Positions 53,085 through 61,890 of a DNA stretch of 64,000 nucleotides are shown here, piece after piece. The stretch comes from UBA11524 sp964464815. GTDB lineage: Bacteria > Bacillota > Clostridia > Christensenellales > Aristaeellaceae. The stretch's first letter is position 1, and every line of letters starts with the position of its first letter. Under the pieces are notes generated by a model that was not told the origin of the DNA, did not search any database, and saw only the letters and a list, made by a program, of their open reading frames with translations. The DNA lies in the NCBI GenBank assembly GCA_964464815.1, contig CAYXHF010000003.1:42626-106625 (forward strand), read 5' to 3'. The position numbers and the translations under genes were made by a program.

Positions 53085-53477
53085 TCAGAAATGCACAACC
53101 TCATGTGAGCCACTGAAGGAATCAAACGTCGCCGTGGCGTTGCGGAAAGAAAGCACCTGCATGTTTCCGTCATCGGCGGCATACGTCTTTTTCATGAAGG
53201 GATAAGCATCCAGCATTGCTTGACGCGTTTCCATACAATCCTCTTCTATCAGCTCCCCTGCAATGCGCACCCAATCGCTGCCGTTGCAGGCGCAAACCTC
53301 TACCTTGGGGTTGGCGGCAATCTGATGCGAGACAGGCTTACATTTGCCCGTCATGATGCAGAGCTTGCCGTCAATGATGTGAGCAATGCCGAAGGGACGA
53401 ACGCGCGGCTGGTCACCATCCATCATGGCGACATAAAACACATGTGCCTTTTGCAGAAATGCACAAACTTTTTCCAT
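53085..53477 (-). CDS. Pyridoxamine 5'-phosphate oxidase-like flavoprotein
   Basis: 130 aa split-barrel FMN-binding fold: MEKVCAFLQKAHVFYVAMMDGDQPRVRPFG, GKLCIMTGKCKPVSHQIAANPKVEV and the C-terminal barrel strand. Such short proteins bind FMN, F420 or heme and reduce varied substrates. Start ATG 53477 after AGAAGGAG; the longer frame runs into the aldo/keto reductase gene. Confidence 0.85.
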   Translation of the reverse strand: MEKVCAFLQKAHVFYVAMMDGDQPRVRPFGIAHIIDGKLCIMTGKCKPVSHQIAANPKVEVCACNGSDWVRIAGELIEEDCMETRQAMLDAYPFMKKTYAADDGNMQVLSFRNATATFDSFSGSHEVVHF

Positions 53478-53502
53478 GGGTGTTTCTCCTTCTATGCAAT
53501 CT

Positions 53503-54450
53503 TTATGCCAGAGCCATTTTTCCGTCGGTGAATACGAAATTTCGCATGCCACGGCCTTTCACCTTTTCCGCAGGAATGGCCGCTTCAATGGCGCGAATGT
53601 CTTCGTCGGTCAAGGTGATGTTCAGTGCATCAATGGATTCCTGCAAGTGCGCCGGACTGGTTGTGCCGACAAGGCTTTGCACATGGTCATACTTCGCCAG
53701 AGACCATGCCAGTGCCAGCTGTGAAAGCGTTACGCCCTTTTCGTCGGCAATGGCCTTCACCTGACGAATCATGGCCAGATTGCTTTCTCGATTTTCGGGC
53801 GAAAGCAAGCCGCGTGCGTTGGGATTGGCAGGGGCGTTCAGTACGCGGTCGGTCAATAAGCCGTGTCCCACGGTGCCAAAGGCCAGCACCTTGACGCCAA
53901 GCTCCTTGGCCGCAGCAATCAATTCCGTTTCGATGCTGCGATCAATGAGCGAATAGGACATTTCAACGGTGTGGATGGGATGCACCTTGCAGGCGCGACG
54001 CAAGGTTTCCGCATCGACCATGGAAAGGCCAATGTGACGCACATATCCCGCTTTTACCTGATCGGCAATTGCACCCACAAGGTCCTCTACCGGTACGGTG
54101 GTATCCTGACGTGCGGGCTGATACAGGTCGATGTAATCCAGTCCCAGACGGCGCAGGGAGTACGTCAAATGGCCTTTGACGTTGAACGGCTTTACATCCA
54201 AGCCGTAGATGCCGCCTTCCGGCGACGGGAGCACGCCGAACTTCACGGAAAGAAAATACTTGTCGCGTGCCACGCCCTTGAGCGCCTGGCCAACGACCAT
54301 TTCGCTTTCACTGGCTTGATAGAATTCGCCCGTGTTCAGTAAGGTGATTCCTGCATCCAGTGCGGCATGAATGGTTCTGATGGAGGTTTCCTGATTGTTG
54401 TGGATGTTCATCCCCATCGTTCCAAGGCCCAAACGATTGATTGAAATCAT
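53503..54450 (-). CDS. Aldo/keto reductase
   Basis: 315 aa TIM-barrel NAD(P)H-dependent reductase. Catalytic tetrad candidates: D in LDAGITLLNTGEFYQ (the canonical Asp), Tyr in the same segment, Lys in FLSVKFG, and LYQPARQD where many AKRs carry LHR. The C-terminal cofactor site (VGTTSPAHLQESI) is present. AAGGAGG precedes ATG 54450, 13 bp after the secreted-protein gene. Substrate unknown. Confidence 0.9.
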   Translation of the reverse strand: MISINRLGLGTMGMNIHNNQETSIRTIHAALDAGITLLNTGEFYQASESEMVVGQALKGVARDKYFLSVKFGVLPSPEGGIYGLDVKPFNVKGHLTYSLRRLGLDYIDLYQPARQDTTVPVEDLVGAIADQVKAGYVRHIGLSMVDAETLRRACKVHPIHTVEMSYSLIDRSIETELIAAAKELGVKVLAFGTVGHGLLTDRVLNAPANPNARGLLSPENRESNLAMIRQVKAIADEKGVTLSQLALAWSLAKYDHVQSLVGTTSPAHLQESIDALNITLTDEDIRAIEAAIPAEKVKGRGMRNFVFTDGKMALA

Positions 54451-54463
54451 GCGTATTTCCTCC

Positions 54464-56131
54464 TTAACGATATTCTGCCATGTTGCCACGGCTGTACCCG
54501 CCGGTAAATGAACCGCCATCGTCACCAATTGCGTTCATGCCACTGCCAAGCGTTACATCCAGCTGCTTGGCATCGTCGATGAACAGCGTGTATGTCTCTC
54601 CGGCCGTTAGCGCGGGTGAAGTGAAAACAGACTGTACGGCATCCGACAGCGTGGTCAATTCGGTGATTGTATTGCCTGTGCTGTCGCGCAGGGAAAGCAC
54701 CGTGCCGCTGGGCAATTCCTTGCTGTGCGATACCCAGAGGATGGGCTGTTCGCCCCAATAGACATTCACGCCCATGCAGCCAACGGAGGCAATCGTTCCG
54801 CCGGTAATGGTCACATCGCCATTGCACAGCAGGGAGCCTTCATAGTCCGGCCACGGCGGAGCGCTCAAACGCAGCGTGCCGCCGGTTACGGTAATGTTGC
54901 CATTGGAGTCCACCACGTCGCCACGCGCCACGGCTTCCAGCTCGCCACCGTTTATCCGAACCTCTACATTGGGATTCGCGCCACGGCCGGAGAAGGCTTC
55001 TGCCTCTGGTGTACCAGCCGCACCGCTGAGTGCGTCGTTGGAGGCTTTGATGAAGGTGTTACCGCCGTTGTATGTGATGATGGTGCCTTCCAGACCTTCA
55101 TAGCAGACAGGAATCTGGATGTTGCCGCCGTTGATGGTCAAATAACGATCTGCGTGAATGCCGTCGTCCTTTGTTTCAATGGTCAACACGCCGTCGTTGA
55201 TAACAGCGTCCACATCCGCATGGAATGCATCGTCCGCGGTGTGCAGGTCAAATACACCACCGTTGACGGTCAGTAAATTCCCGGCCTTGAAGCCCTTCTG
55301 GCTGTCAGAGCCACCGGCAGGCTTCCCTTCCGTTGTGACGGTGAACGAACCGCCGGAAATGGTCAAATCCGTCTCCGCCTGTACCGCGTCGCCGGAGACG
55401 TTCATCTGGTAGCTGCCATCTTCCAGCAGCACCCAGCCCTTGCTGTCGTCGTCGCTTTTGCTTGATTTGAACCCATCGCCGCCAGCGACAATCTGGAAAT
55501 TGCCCGCCTTCACGTTGATGGAGTCTGAACCGCGGAGGGCATCAACCGCCGTGTCAAGCACGAATTCGCCACCGTCAATGACCAAATCGTCCTTCGTGTT
55601 GATGCCGTGGCGATAGGATGCATGCACCGTCAGACGTCCTGTGCCGCCGATGCGCAGGTCGCACTTGCTGAAAATCGTTGCGTTGGGTTCTTCCTTCTCC
55701 TTGTCGGCAAAGGAAAAGCGGCTTGCGTCCTTTACGGTGTTCTGTGTGCCATCGGTGAGTGTGATGATGAGCAAATCCGCCTTTTTGCAGTAGATGGCGG
55801 CGTTCTCGCTGGCGGTGATGTCCACACCGGATAGAATCAGCTCCACCGTGGCCTTCTTCGAGGCATCAATCACAATCTGGCCATTGGATAGCGTGCCGGT
55901 TAGCTCATATACGCCGTCCTCCGTGATGGTCAGTGTGTTCCCCTGTGCTCTTGCGCCATGGCCGGTGATATCAATGCGATCATCGGATAGATGAATGCTG
56001 GTGGTTGCTTCTGCGATGGCAGCGGGAAGGAACACAGCAGTGGCAGGAACCGTCTTCTCCACCACGGCCGTACCGACGCCCAGAAGCGCCACGAGGGAAA
56101 GCGCCATACAGCGGCGTGTAATACGCATCAT
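54464..56131 (-). CDS. Secreted carbohydrate-binding-type beta-helix protein (Cthe_2159 family)
   Basis: 555 aa with an N-terminal signal (CMALSLVALLGVGTAVV). Residues about 60-460 are repeats of the form xxIxGGxFxV (DDLVIDGGEFVLDTAVDALRGSDSINVKAG, TDLTISGGSFTV, DAVINDGVLTIETKDDGIHAD), matching the Cthe_2159-type domain, a beta-helix reported to bind cellulose and pectin. A small beta domain ends the protein. No cell-wall anchor is seen. AGGAGG precedes the first of two adjacent ATG codons (56131). Confidence 0.85.
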   Translation of the reverse strand: MMRITRRCMALSLVALLGVGTAVVEKTVPATAVFLPAAIAEATTSIHLSDDRIDITGHGARAQGNTLTITEDGVYELTGTLSNGQIVIDASKKATVELILSGVDITASENAAIYCKKADLLIITLTDGTQNTVKDASRFSFADKEKEEPNATIFSKCDLRIGGTGRLTVHASYRHGINTKDDLVIDGGEFVLDTAVDALRGSDSINVKAGNFQIVAGGDGFKSSKSDDDSKGWVLLEDGSYQMNVSGDAVQAETDLTISGGSFTVTTEGKPAGGSDSQKGFKAGNLLTVNGGVFDLHTADDAFHADVDAVINDGVLTIETKDDGIHADRYLTINGGNIQIPVCYEGLEGTIITYNGGNTFIKASNDALSGAAGTPEAEAFSGRGANPNVEVRINGGELEAVARGDVVDSNGNITVTGGTLRLSAPPWPDYEGSLLCNGDVTITGGTIASVGCMGVNVYWGEQPILWVSHSKELPSGTVLSLRDSTGNTITELTTLSDAVQSVFTSPALTAGETYTLFIDDAKQLDVTLGSGMNAIGDDGGSFTGGYSRGNMAEYR

Positions 56132-56190
56132 ACCTTGCCTCCTGTTCTGCGGCATGTGCCGCAAATGGTCTTGATATGCAGACAAAACGG

Positions 56191-56613
56191 TTATTTGTCC
56201 GATAGAATCTTTTTCAGCAATGCAATCAGCTGCTGACTTTCATCGGGCGTTAAGTGGCTTGTGATCTGCTGCTCCAGCGACTCGCCCAGGGCGTAGATTT
56301 CGCCTTTCAGGGCAAGCGCCTGCTCCGTCAGCACAAGCAGCTTACTGCGCTTGTCATCGGGATTGGGTACGCGCTGGACAAGTTCCTTCTTCTCCAGATT
56401 CTGAATAATGCCCGTTACCGTGGGGTTTGTCATGGAAAAATGCGTCTCGATGTCCGCTTGACGAAGTGGCGATGCGCCCTGATGATGATACATGAGCATC
56501 AGAATCTTGTATTGCGTGTTCGTCAGTTCATACGGCGCCAATACGTGATTGGACAGCTTGTCAATCACCAGTGCTGTCTTCTTAATCAAGATGGCTACTT
56601 TGTCAAGCGTCAT
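56191..56613 (-). CDS. MarR family regulator
   Basis: 140 aa winged helix: YELTNTQYKILMLMYHHQGASPLRQADIETHFSMTNPTVTGIIQNLEKKELVQRVPNPDDKRSKLLVLTE is the MarR DNA-binding core with the DKRSK wing. It overlaps the end of the amidohydrolase gene. The palindromes 59033-59054 and 59123-59138, at the head of this operon and the divergent gene, are its probable targets. Confidence 0.9.
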   Translation of the reverse strand: MTLDKVAILIKKTALVIDKLSNHVLAPYELTNTQYKILMLMYHHQGASPLRQADIETHFSMTNPTVTGIIQNLEKKELVQRVPNPDDKRSKLLVLTEQALALKGEIYALGESLEQQITSHLTPDESQQLIALLKKILSDK

Positions 56614-57613
56614 GTGTGCCTCGATTCTGCAAAAGCGTTTCTGCGTTGCGGTAGGCAATTTTCGCCTTGGCTTCCTCGCTGATGGGTGCCTGGTCAAGGA
56701 ATGGCCGTGCGCCTTCGTTACCAATGAAAGGAAAATCAACGCTGTGGAGGATTCGTTCCACGCCCAGCACGTCCATGCAGAATTTCAGCTGCGGTATATC
56801 GAAAATACCGCTGGGCGTCACGTAGACATGCGTCCGGAACGTTTCTGTGATGCTTTTGCTCAGCTTCGTGACCGCTTGCGGGAGCGCCTGATCCAAACGA
56901 GACAGGAAGAACGGCACCATTTCGCCCCAATGCCCGGCAATCAGCTGTAAATGAGGGTACTTTTCAAATGCGCCGGAGAGTATCATGCGCAGCACCTGAA
57001 TGCCCGTTTCGTGATGCCAGCCCCAGCCGTAGAGGGACAAGCGGGCGCTCAGCTGCTCCCCAAGGCCATCGTAGTAACATTGCTGGACGGCTGTCATGGG
57101 TGCGGCCGGATGAACGTAGATGGGTGCGTGCAACGCATTGGCGGCCTCCAAAACGGGCGTGAACTGCGCGTGATCCAGGAATGCCGTCTTGCCCGTGGGA
57201 CGTCCGGCGAGAATCACGCCTTGAAAGCCAAGCTTCGATATGGCGCGCTCCAGCTCCTTCGCGGCGGCATCCGGGTCAGACCACGGCAACACCGCCAATG
57301 CCCCAAAACGGTCAGGGTGCTGGCACACAATTTGCGCCAATTCGTCATTGGCCGCGCTGACGACCGATGCTGCCTCCCGCTTGGGCAAAAGTCCCGTACA
57401 AACGGGTGCGGATAGGATTTGCATGCCGATGCCGTGCTTGTCCATGTCGGCAAGGCGTGCGTCGATGTTCCCATAAAGCGTCATATCCGGGAAATACGGC
57501 AATCCGGGCGCACCGGCGGCGCTGGTGCGGGTGGCGTCCTCGCAGGGATACTTGGCCAGCGCACGATTCAGCGTTTGGAGCGGAATATGCTCCTCCCACG
57601 TGATGATGTTCAT
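56603..57613 (-). CDS. Amidohydrolase (Amidohydro_2, ACMSD/resorcylate decarboxylase type)
   Basis: 336 aa TIM-barrel metal enzyme. YVHPAAPMTAVQ, LIAGHWGEMVPFFLSRLDQ and HSVDFPFIGNE give the His and Asp metal ligands of the family; the N-terminal HxH is replaced by ITWEEHIP, as often in this group. Members decarboxylate or hydrolyse aromatic acids and lactones. Its ATG overlaps the previous stop codon (ATGA). Confidence 0.87.
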   Translation of the reverse strand: MNIITWEEHIPLQTLNRALAKYPCEDATRTSAAGAPGLPYFPDMTLYGNIDARLADMDKHGIGMQILSAPVCTGLLPKREAASVVSAANDELAQIVCQHPDRFGALAVLPWSDPDAAAKELERAISKLGFQGVILAGRPTGKTAFLDHAQFTPVLEAANALHAPIYVHPAAPMTAVQQCYYDGLGEQLSARLSLYGWGWHHETGIQVLRMILSGAFEKYPHLQLIAGHWGEMVPFFLSRLDQALPQAVTKLSKSITETFRTHVYVTPSGIFDIPQLKFCMDVLGVERILHSVDFPFIGNEGARPFLDQAPISEEAKAKIAYRNAETLLQNRGTHDA

Positions 57614-58587
57614 GCGATAACCTCCCCTTTCACCCACATGCGGCGAATTTTCTGACTATCGGTGATGGTTTGGTCAGGTCTGCCATCCAGCAGGAGCATG
57701 GTGGCAGGCAGACCGGGTGCAATCCTTCCGGCGTGCAGGGAGAACGTGTCGGCGTTGCGGCTGGTGGCCGCCTGCAACACGTCCAGCGGTGTCAGACCTG
57801 CTTGCACCAGCAGACGCAGCTCTTCGTGCAGGGAGTCGCCATAGCTGACGCCCGGCGCAAACGAACCGGGATTCGCATCCGTACCCACCAGCAAGCGCAC
57901 GCCGCTATCACGCAGCAGCCGCACGGCCGCCTCCGCGCGCTGGTAATCACTCGGCTGATAGCCATTGCGTCCGCTATGGGCGAATGCATCCATCATCACC
58001 AAGGTGGGTGCAACCGCGATACCCTTGTCGGCAATTGTCTGTGCTAAGTCTGCGGGAAATGCCTCTTTCATTGGCACGTGGAGCAGAATGTCCGCTTGCG
58101 CAGCCACGGCTTGCCTGACCGTGGCAATCTCCGTGGCATGCACAGCGACCTTCAGGCCGTTTGCGTGCGCCGCATTGACGATGCCACAAAGGGCAGGCTT
58201 GCCGATGGACAGGGCGTTGAACAGCAGCACCTTGATGTATTTTGCACCGCTTTCGGCGGCCTTTTCCACATACCCCTTGGGATTCATGACAACCCCCATG
58301 GCCATCCCTGCGGAGCTGACAATATCAAGCGCCGCTGAGGCGGCAATCAGGCTTTGAGGTGCGCAGACATCGCACACGGTCGTTACGCCGTGGCGAAGCA
58401 TCGCGGCGACATGACCTTCCGTCCCCATGTGGACATGTGCATCCACAAAGCCGGGTATGAGAAAGCCAGGGGCGCATTGTGCGGTATCGCAGGGCTGGAC
58501 ATCGGTAATCAGGCCGTTGTCGATGGTCACGCATGCGCCATCCCAGATTTTTTCGCCATCAAATAACGGATAATGCAGCTTAATCAT
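57610..58587 (-). CDS. Amidohydrolase (Amidohydro_1, imidazolonepropionase-like)
   Basis: 325 aa. Metal motif FVDAHVHMG (residues about 48-56), VAVHATEIATVRQAV, LLHVP and VGTDANPG provide the ligands. The N- and C-terminal strands form the composite beta-sandwich of imidazolonepropionase or prolidase-like enzymes (GLPATMLLLDGRPDQ). Substrate unknown. Overlaps the upstream gene by 8 bp. Confidence 0.88.
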   Translation of the reverse strand: MIKLHYPLFDGEKIWDGACVTIDNGLITDVQPCDTAQCAPGFLIPGFVDAHVHMGTEGHVAAMLRHGVTTVCDVCAPQSLIAASAALDIVSSAGMAMGVVMNPKGYVEKAAESGAKYIKVLLFNALSIGKPALCGIVNAAHANGLKVAVHATEIATVRQAVAAQADILLHVPMKEAFPADLAQTIADKGIAVAPTLVMMDAFAHSGRNGYQPSDYQRAEAAVRLLRDSGVRLLVGTDANPGSFAPGVSYGDSLHEELRLLVQAGLTPLDVLQAATSRNADTFSLHAGRIAPGLPATMLLLDGRPDQTITDSQKIRRMWVKGEVIA

Positions 58588-58999
58588 GGGCCTTCACCAC
58601 ATCGACCAATTCGCTGTACTTCATCACGACGCCAAACAGGTTGCTGAACACCAGATAGTTGGCACGCACCGTGACCTTGTCGCCCACGGAAACCCTGGCA
58701 TAATGATCTTCCGTGGGGAAAATCGTCAGCGCATAGGTCTGGCCACCCAGGCTGTCCGACAGCTCAATGGACGGCTTGTGATGCACATCCGGGCCGACCT
58801 TGACAGCCACGCCCGTGACCTCAAAGCGCTTGTCCTGATAGAGGTCCAGCGCGCCCTGCAAATCGGTCTGGAAGGCCTGCGCCAGCACTTTCACGTCAAA
58901 GGGTGCGCCTTGCTGCAAAAGCGGCATGGGCGTGGTTTCGATTTGGTGCGTTTTTTCGTTGGAGGGATGCGCGGGATAAAACGTCAACGGTTTTTGCAT
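58580..58999 (-). CDS. OB-fold protein, first gene of the MarR operon
   Basis: 139 aa, no signal peptide. Residues about 40-139 resemble the tRNA_anti-like/OB fold (GALDLYQDKRFEVTGVAVKV, SVGDKVTVRANYLVF). AAGGAGG precedes the ATG. OB proteins of this type often bind a ligand or nucleic acid; the function here is unknown. Confidence 0.72.
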   Translation of the reverse strand: MQKPLTFYPAHPSNEKTHQIETTPMPLLQQGAPFDVKVLAQAFQTDLQGALDLYQDKRFEVTGVAVKVGPDVHHKPSIELSDSLGGQTYALTIFPTEDHYARVSVGDKVTVRANYLVFSNLFGVVMKYSELVDVVKAHD

Positions 59000-59032
59000 G
59001 GTGGAATCCTCCTTAATAAAATAAGAATAGCT

Positions 59033-59069
59033 TCCTATGTATTATAGCATAGGGAGTGGAGAAATGCAA
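59033..59069 (-). promoter_or_regulatory. Promoter and operator of the OB-amidohydrolase-MarR operon
   Basis: Minus-strand TTGCAT (59064-59069) and TATAAT (59041-59046), 17-bp spacer. Half-sites CCTATG (59034-59039) and CATAGG (59048-59053) flank the -10, the same half-site as in the divergent operator. Confidence 0.75.
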
Positions 59070-59115
59070 TTGGCAGGACAAAGAGAAAACACTGTGTCTG
59101 CTTAAGAATTTATAC

Positions 59116-59144
59116 TTGACTTTCATAGGTTCCTATGATAATAT
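59116..59144 (+). promoter_or_regulatory. Promoter with palindromic operator for the flavinylation-motif protein gene
   Basis: TTGACT (59116-59121), 17-bp spacer and TAATAT (59139-59144). The spacer is filled by TCATAGGTTCCTATGA (59123-59138), a perfect palindrome apart from its TT centre, so a bound regulator would directly exclude RNA polymerase. Confidence 0.75.
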
Positions 59145-59257
59145 GACAGCGGTAGTTTTACCAGTATTCTGCACGTTCTTTCTTCAAGGATGGTGCTTGG
59201 GCTGAATTTCATTCCCGAACAGGGATTGAAATAAAACAAAGAAAGGGAGATAACACT

Positions 59258-60052
59258 GTGAAAAAGTTCTCCGCATTCCTCTTGGTTTTGACCCTGATGC
59301 TTTCCTGCATCCCTGCCTTTGCTGAAACGGTCGGCAACGAAGAATACACCGTGAAAACGGGTGTGTCCTATAGTGATCCGTGGGGCATCACTGTGGCCAA
59401 TGTGATCTACAAAGGCGATGAAGTCTTTAAGATCCTCATCGACACCGTCCGTCCCGATGGTGGTCTGAGCAGCAAGGAAAATTTCAACGATTACGGCATC
59501 AAGCCGCTCAGCACCCTGGATAAGGAGTGGTGGGAGGAAGTGATTTTCTTCCAGAATTGGGCGGAAAAGAACGACCTTGCTACGCTGGAATTGGACGAAA
59601 ACGGCCATGCGCTTAACGCGGACGTGATTTCTGGCGCAACCATCAACCTGTCCTACTATGTGGAAGCGCTTCAGAACGCTACCGCTGGTGTCACGGAAAT
59701 CGGTGATTATACGGTGAAGACTGGTTTCTCCTATAGCGAACCGTGGGGCGCAACCGTGGCCAACGTGATTTACAAGGGCGATGAGGTCTTTAAGATTTTC
59801 GTCGATACCATCCGTCCCGATGGCGGTCTGAGCAGCAAGGAAAATTTCAACGATTACGGCATTAAGCCGCTCAGCACCCTGGACAAGGAATGGTGGGAGG
59901 AAGTGATTTTCTTCCAGAATTGGGTGGAAAAGAACGACCTTGCCACGCTGGAACTGGATGAGAACGGCCATGCGCTCAATGCGGACGTAATCTCCGGCGC
60001 AACCATCAATCTGTCTTATTATGTGGAAGCGATTCAGGATGCGCTGAACTAA
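59258..60052 (+). CDS. Secreted protein with two tandem FMN-attachment-like repeats
   Basis: 264 aa. The signal peptide (residues 1-22, cleavage after AFA) is followed by two repeats of about 115 residues (30-144 and 151-264) that differ at only about ten positions. Each ends with ADVISGATIN: D122-x-x-S125-G-A-T128 and D243-x-x-S246-G-A-T249 fit the ApbE flavinylation motif Dxx(S/T)GA(T/S), in which the last Thr carries FMN. Weak overall similarity to FMN_bind domains. No lipobox or membrane anchor, so probably free in the wall space. Divergent from the MarR operon and sharing its half-sites. Confidence 0.75.
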   Translation: MKKFSAFLLVLTLMLSCIPAFAETVGNEEYTVKTGVSYSDPWGITVANVIYKGDEVFKILIDTVRPDGGLSSKENFNDYGIKPLSTLDKEWWEEVIFFQNWAEKNDLATLELDENGHALNADVISGATINLSYYVEALQNATAGVTEIGDYTVKTGFSYSEPWGATVANVIYKGDEVFKIFVDTIRPDGGLSSKENFNDYGIKPLSTLDKEWWEEVIFFQNWVEKNDLATLELDENGHALNADVISGATINLSYYVEAIQDALN

Positions 60053-60104
60053 AAAATGCATCGTTGTGGCATATAGCCACATGGCGTGTACCACATACAA
60101 AACG

Positions 60105-60155
60105 AACTCGCGCGAATTGGAAGGGAAAGTCCCTTCTGATTGGCGCGAGTTTTTT
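60105..60155 (+). terminator. Terminator of the flavinylation-motif gene
   Basis: Long stem AACTCGCGC...GCGCGAGTT with further inner pairing (AAGGGA/CCCTT), ending in TTTTTT. Confidence 0.85.
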
Positions 60156-60235
60156 GCTGCATACCATACGTGCTTGCATGGCTTGTATGCAACGTACAAG
60201 CGGCGTGCAAACAAGTTGTTTCGTGAAAATATGCT

Positions 60236-60280
60236 ACAAAAAAGGCGGTACCTGGCTTGCACGGCCAGGTATCGCCTTTG
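60236..60280 (-). terminator. Terminator of the patatin gene
   Basis: On the minus strand AAAGGCGATACCTGG pairs with CCAGGTACCGCC and is followed by TTTTTTG, 24 bp after the stop. Confidence 0.85.
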
Positions 60281-60303
60281 GTTGTATGAATTTTCGGTAT
60301 CGT

Positions 60304-61152
60304 TTATTGCCGCAGATAGGCCAGAATGGCATCCAGCTGCTTTGCCGCAACGCTTCTGCCCATGTCATAAACGGCTTGTAGCTTTTGCGGGTCTTTCTCG
60401 ACTGCGCTGACTGTGATGGCCGCTTCGGGACGAATGACAAACAGGTTTCCAGCGGCCTCCTGCTGCTGGATGTAGGCAAGATTCTCGTTGTAGCGAATGT
60501 GGCGGTTTGCCATGGTTTCCACGAATTTGGGATATGCTTTGTATACTCTCCGAAGGAGCGGAATCAGCTTGTTGGGCGTTTTCTGATACCCGGCGGGACG
60601 CGTCAAAACGGCGATGTTTTTCGTGTACCCGAGGCTTTCAAAGTACCGCACCGGAATGGAATCGGAGATGCCACCGTCAAGCAGCTTCTTGCCGTCTATC
60701 TCCACAATCTGCGATACGAGCGGCATGGATGCGGAGGCACGAATCCAGTCAAAGCCGTGGTCGTGGCGATTGCCGTACTGGTGATAAACAGGCTCACCGG
60801 TTTCCACGTCCGTGCAAACAACATAGAATGCCATGGGATTTTGCTCGAAGGTGTCGAAATCAAAGATATCGTGTTTGAGCGGTACTTCGTTGTAGCAGAA
60901 ATCCGTGCTGTAGATATTCCCAGTTTTGAGCAGCGCCCAAAGGCCACTGTAGCGCTTATCGCGGCAGAATCGCGTGTTGTAGCGAAGGACTCGGCCGATT
61001 TGCTTTGACTTGTAATTGCAGCCAAACGCCGCACCTGCGGAGACGCCGATGACACCGTCAAAGTCAACGCCGTTTTCCATCAGCACATCCATCACGCCTG
61101 CGGTGAACATTCCGCGCATAGCGCCGCCTTCTAAGATGAGACCTGTTTTCAT
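60304..61152 (-). CDS. Patatin-like phospholipase
   Basis: 282 aa. Oxyanion loop LEGGAMRGMF (residues 7-16), nucleophile S38 in GVSAG, and catalytic D159 in LLDGGISD. The YjjU/RssA-like cytosolic patatin group acts on phospholipids or lysophospholipids. AAGGGG precedes the ATG; 45 bp after the HD protein gene and probably in one operon with it. Confidence 0.92.
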   Translation of the reverse strand: MKTGLILEGGAMRGMFTAGVMDVLMENGVDFDGVIGVSAGAAFGCNYKSKQIGRVLRYNTRFCRDKRYSGLWALLKTGNIYSTDFCYNEVPLKHDIFDFDTFEQNPMAFYVVCTDVETGEPVYHQYGNRHDHGFDWIRASASMPLVSQIVEIDGKKLLDGGISDSIPVRYFESLGYTKNIAVLTRPAGYQKTPNKLIPLLRRVYKAYPKFVETMANRHIRYNENLAYIQQQEAAGNLFVIRPEAAITVSAVEKDPQKLQAVYDMGRSVAAKQLDAILAYLRQ

Positions 61153-61197
61153 TACGTTCCCCTTTTCATTATCCTTGCATGCCGCCCAAAGCAGGTA

Positions 61198-61761
61198 TCA
61201 GGCTTTCGGAGCAAGCTGCAACTCCTCGGCATGCTCCTTCATTGCGTCGATGCAGATGGCGGCCACGTCCTTGACCTCCATGCCCAGCATGGCGCAGCCC
61301 TGGCGAATGATGTCGCGGTTGCACTTGGCGGCAAATTTCTTGTCCTTGAACTTCTTCATGAAGCTGGAAATCTCCATGTCGGTAATGCCCGCCGGACGCA
61401 TTCTGGCGGCCGCTTGGATGATGCCGGTCAGCTCGTCTACGGTGAAGAGCGCCTTTTCCATGGTGGTAATAGGCTCGACGTCATTGCACAGCCCATAGCC
61501 GTGGGCAAGGATGCCACGAATCTCCTCGTCGGTCAGGCCGGCCTCGTGCAAGGGCTGTGCGGTGTGTTGGAGGTGCTCATCGGGGTGCTGCTCATAGTCA
61601 TAATCATGCAGATATCCAATGGCCATCCAGTGCTCCACGTCTTCTCCGAAGTGCTTGGCCAGACCGCCCATGGCTGCCATGACGTTCTTGGCATGCAGGA
61701 ACAGATGTTCCTGGGTCGTGGTGGTGTTCAGCAGCTCCTTGGCTCTTTCCAGTGTCAGCAT
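61198..61761 (-). CDS. HD-domain protein
   Basis: 187 aa. HD superfamily metal residues: QEHLFLHAKNVMAAMG, HWMAIGYLHDYDYEQHP and a later ILAHGYG. It matches the small HDIG/HDOD-like hydrolases of Firmicutes whose substrates are unknown. ATG 61761 is 8 nt from GGAGG; the reading up to 61833 runs through the promoter. Confidence 0.87.
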   Translation of the reverse strand: MLTLERAKELLNTTTTQEHLFLHAKNVMAAMGGLAKHFGEDVEHWMAIGYLHDYDYEQHPDEHLQHTAQPLHEAGLTDEEIRGILAHGYGLCNDVEPITTMEKALFTVDELTGIIQAAARMRPAGITDMEISSFMKKFKDKKFAAKCNRDIIRQGCAMLGMEVKDVAAICIDAMKEHAEELQLAPKA

Positions 61762-61821
61762 GTTGCGGTCCTCCATCTCAAAAATCGTTTTATTTGGTGG
61801 AAGATGCACCACCGTGCGTTC

Positions 61822-61850
61822 ATTATAGTGCATTCAACGCGCTTTTTCAA
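61822..61850 (-). promoter_or_regulatory. Promoter of the HD-patatin operon
   Basis: Minus-strand TTGAAA (61845-61850) and TATAAT (61822-61827), 17-bp spacer. Confidence 0.75.
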
Positions 61851-61890
61851 CCGAATTATTGTTTTTTGACTGTCTGTTTTTGTTGTTTTC

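Noticed and set aside
59123..60262. 379-codon ORF antisense to the flavin-motif gene, itself repetitive
   Set aside because: Its repeats are just the mirror of the duplicated coding sequence, and it crosses an operator and a terminator.
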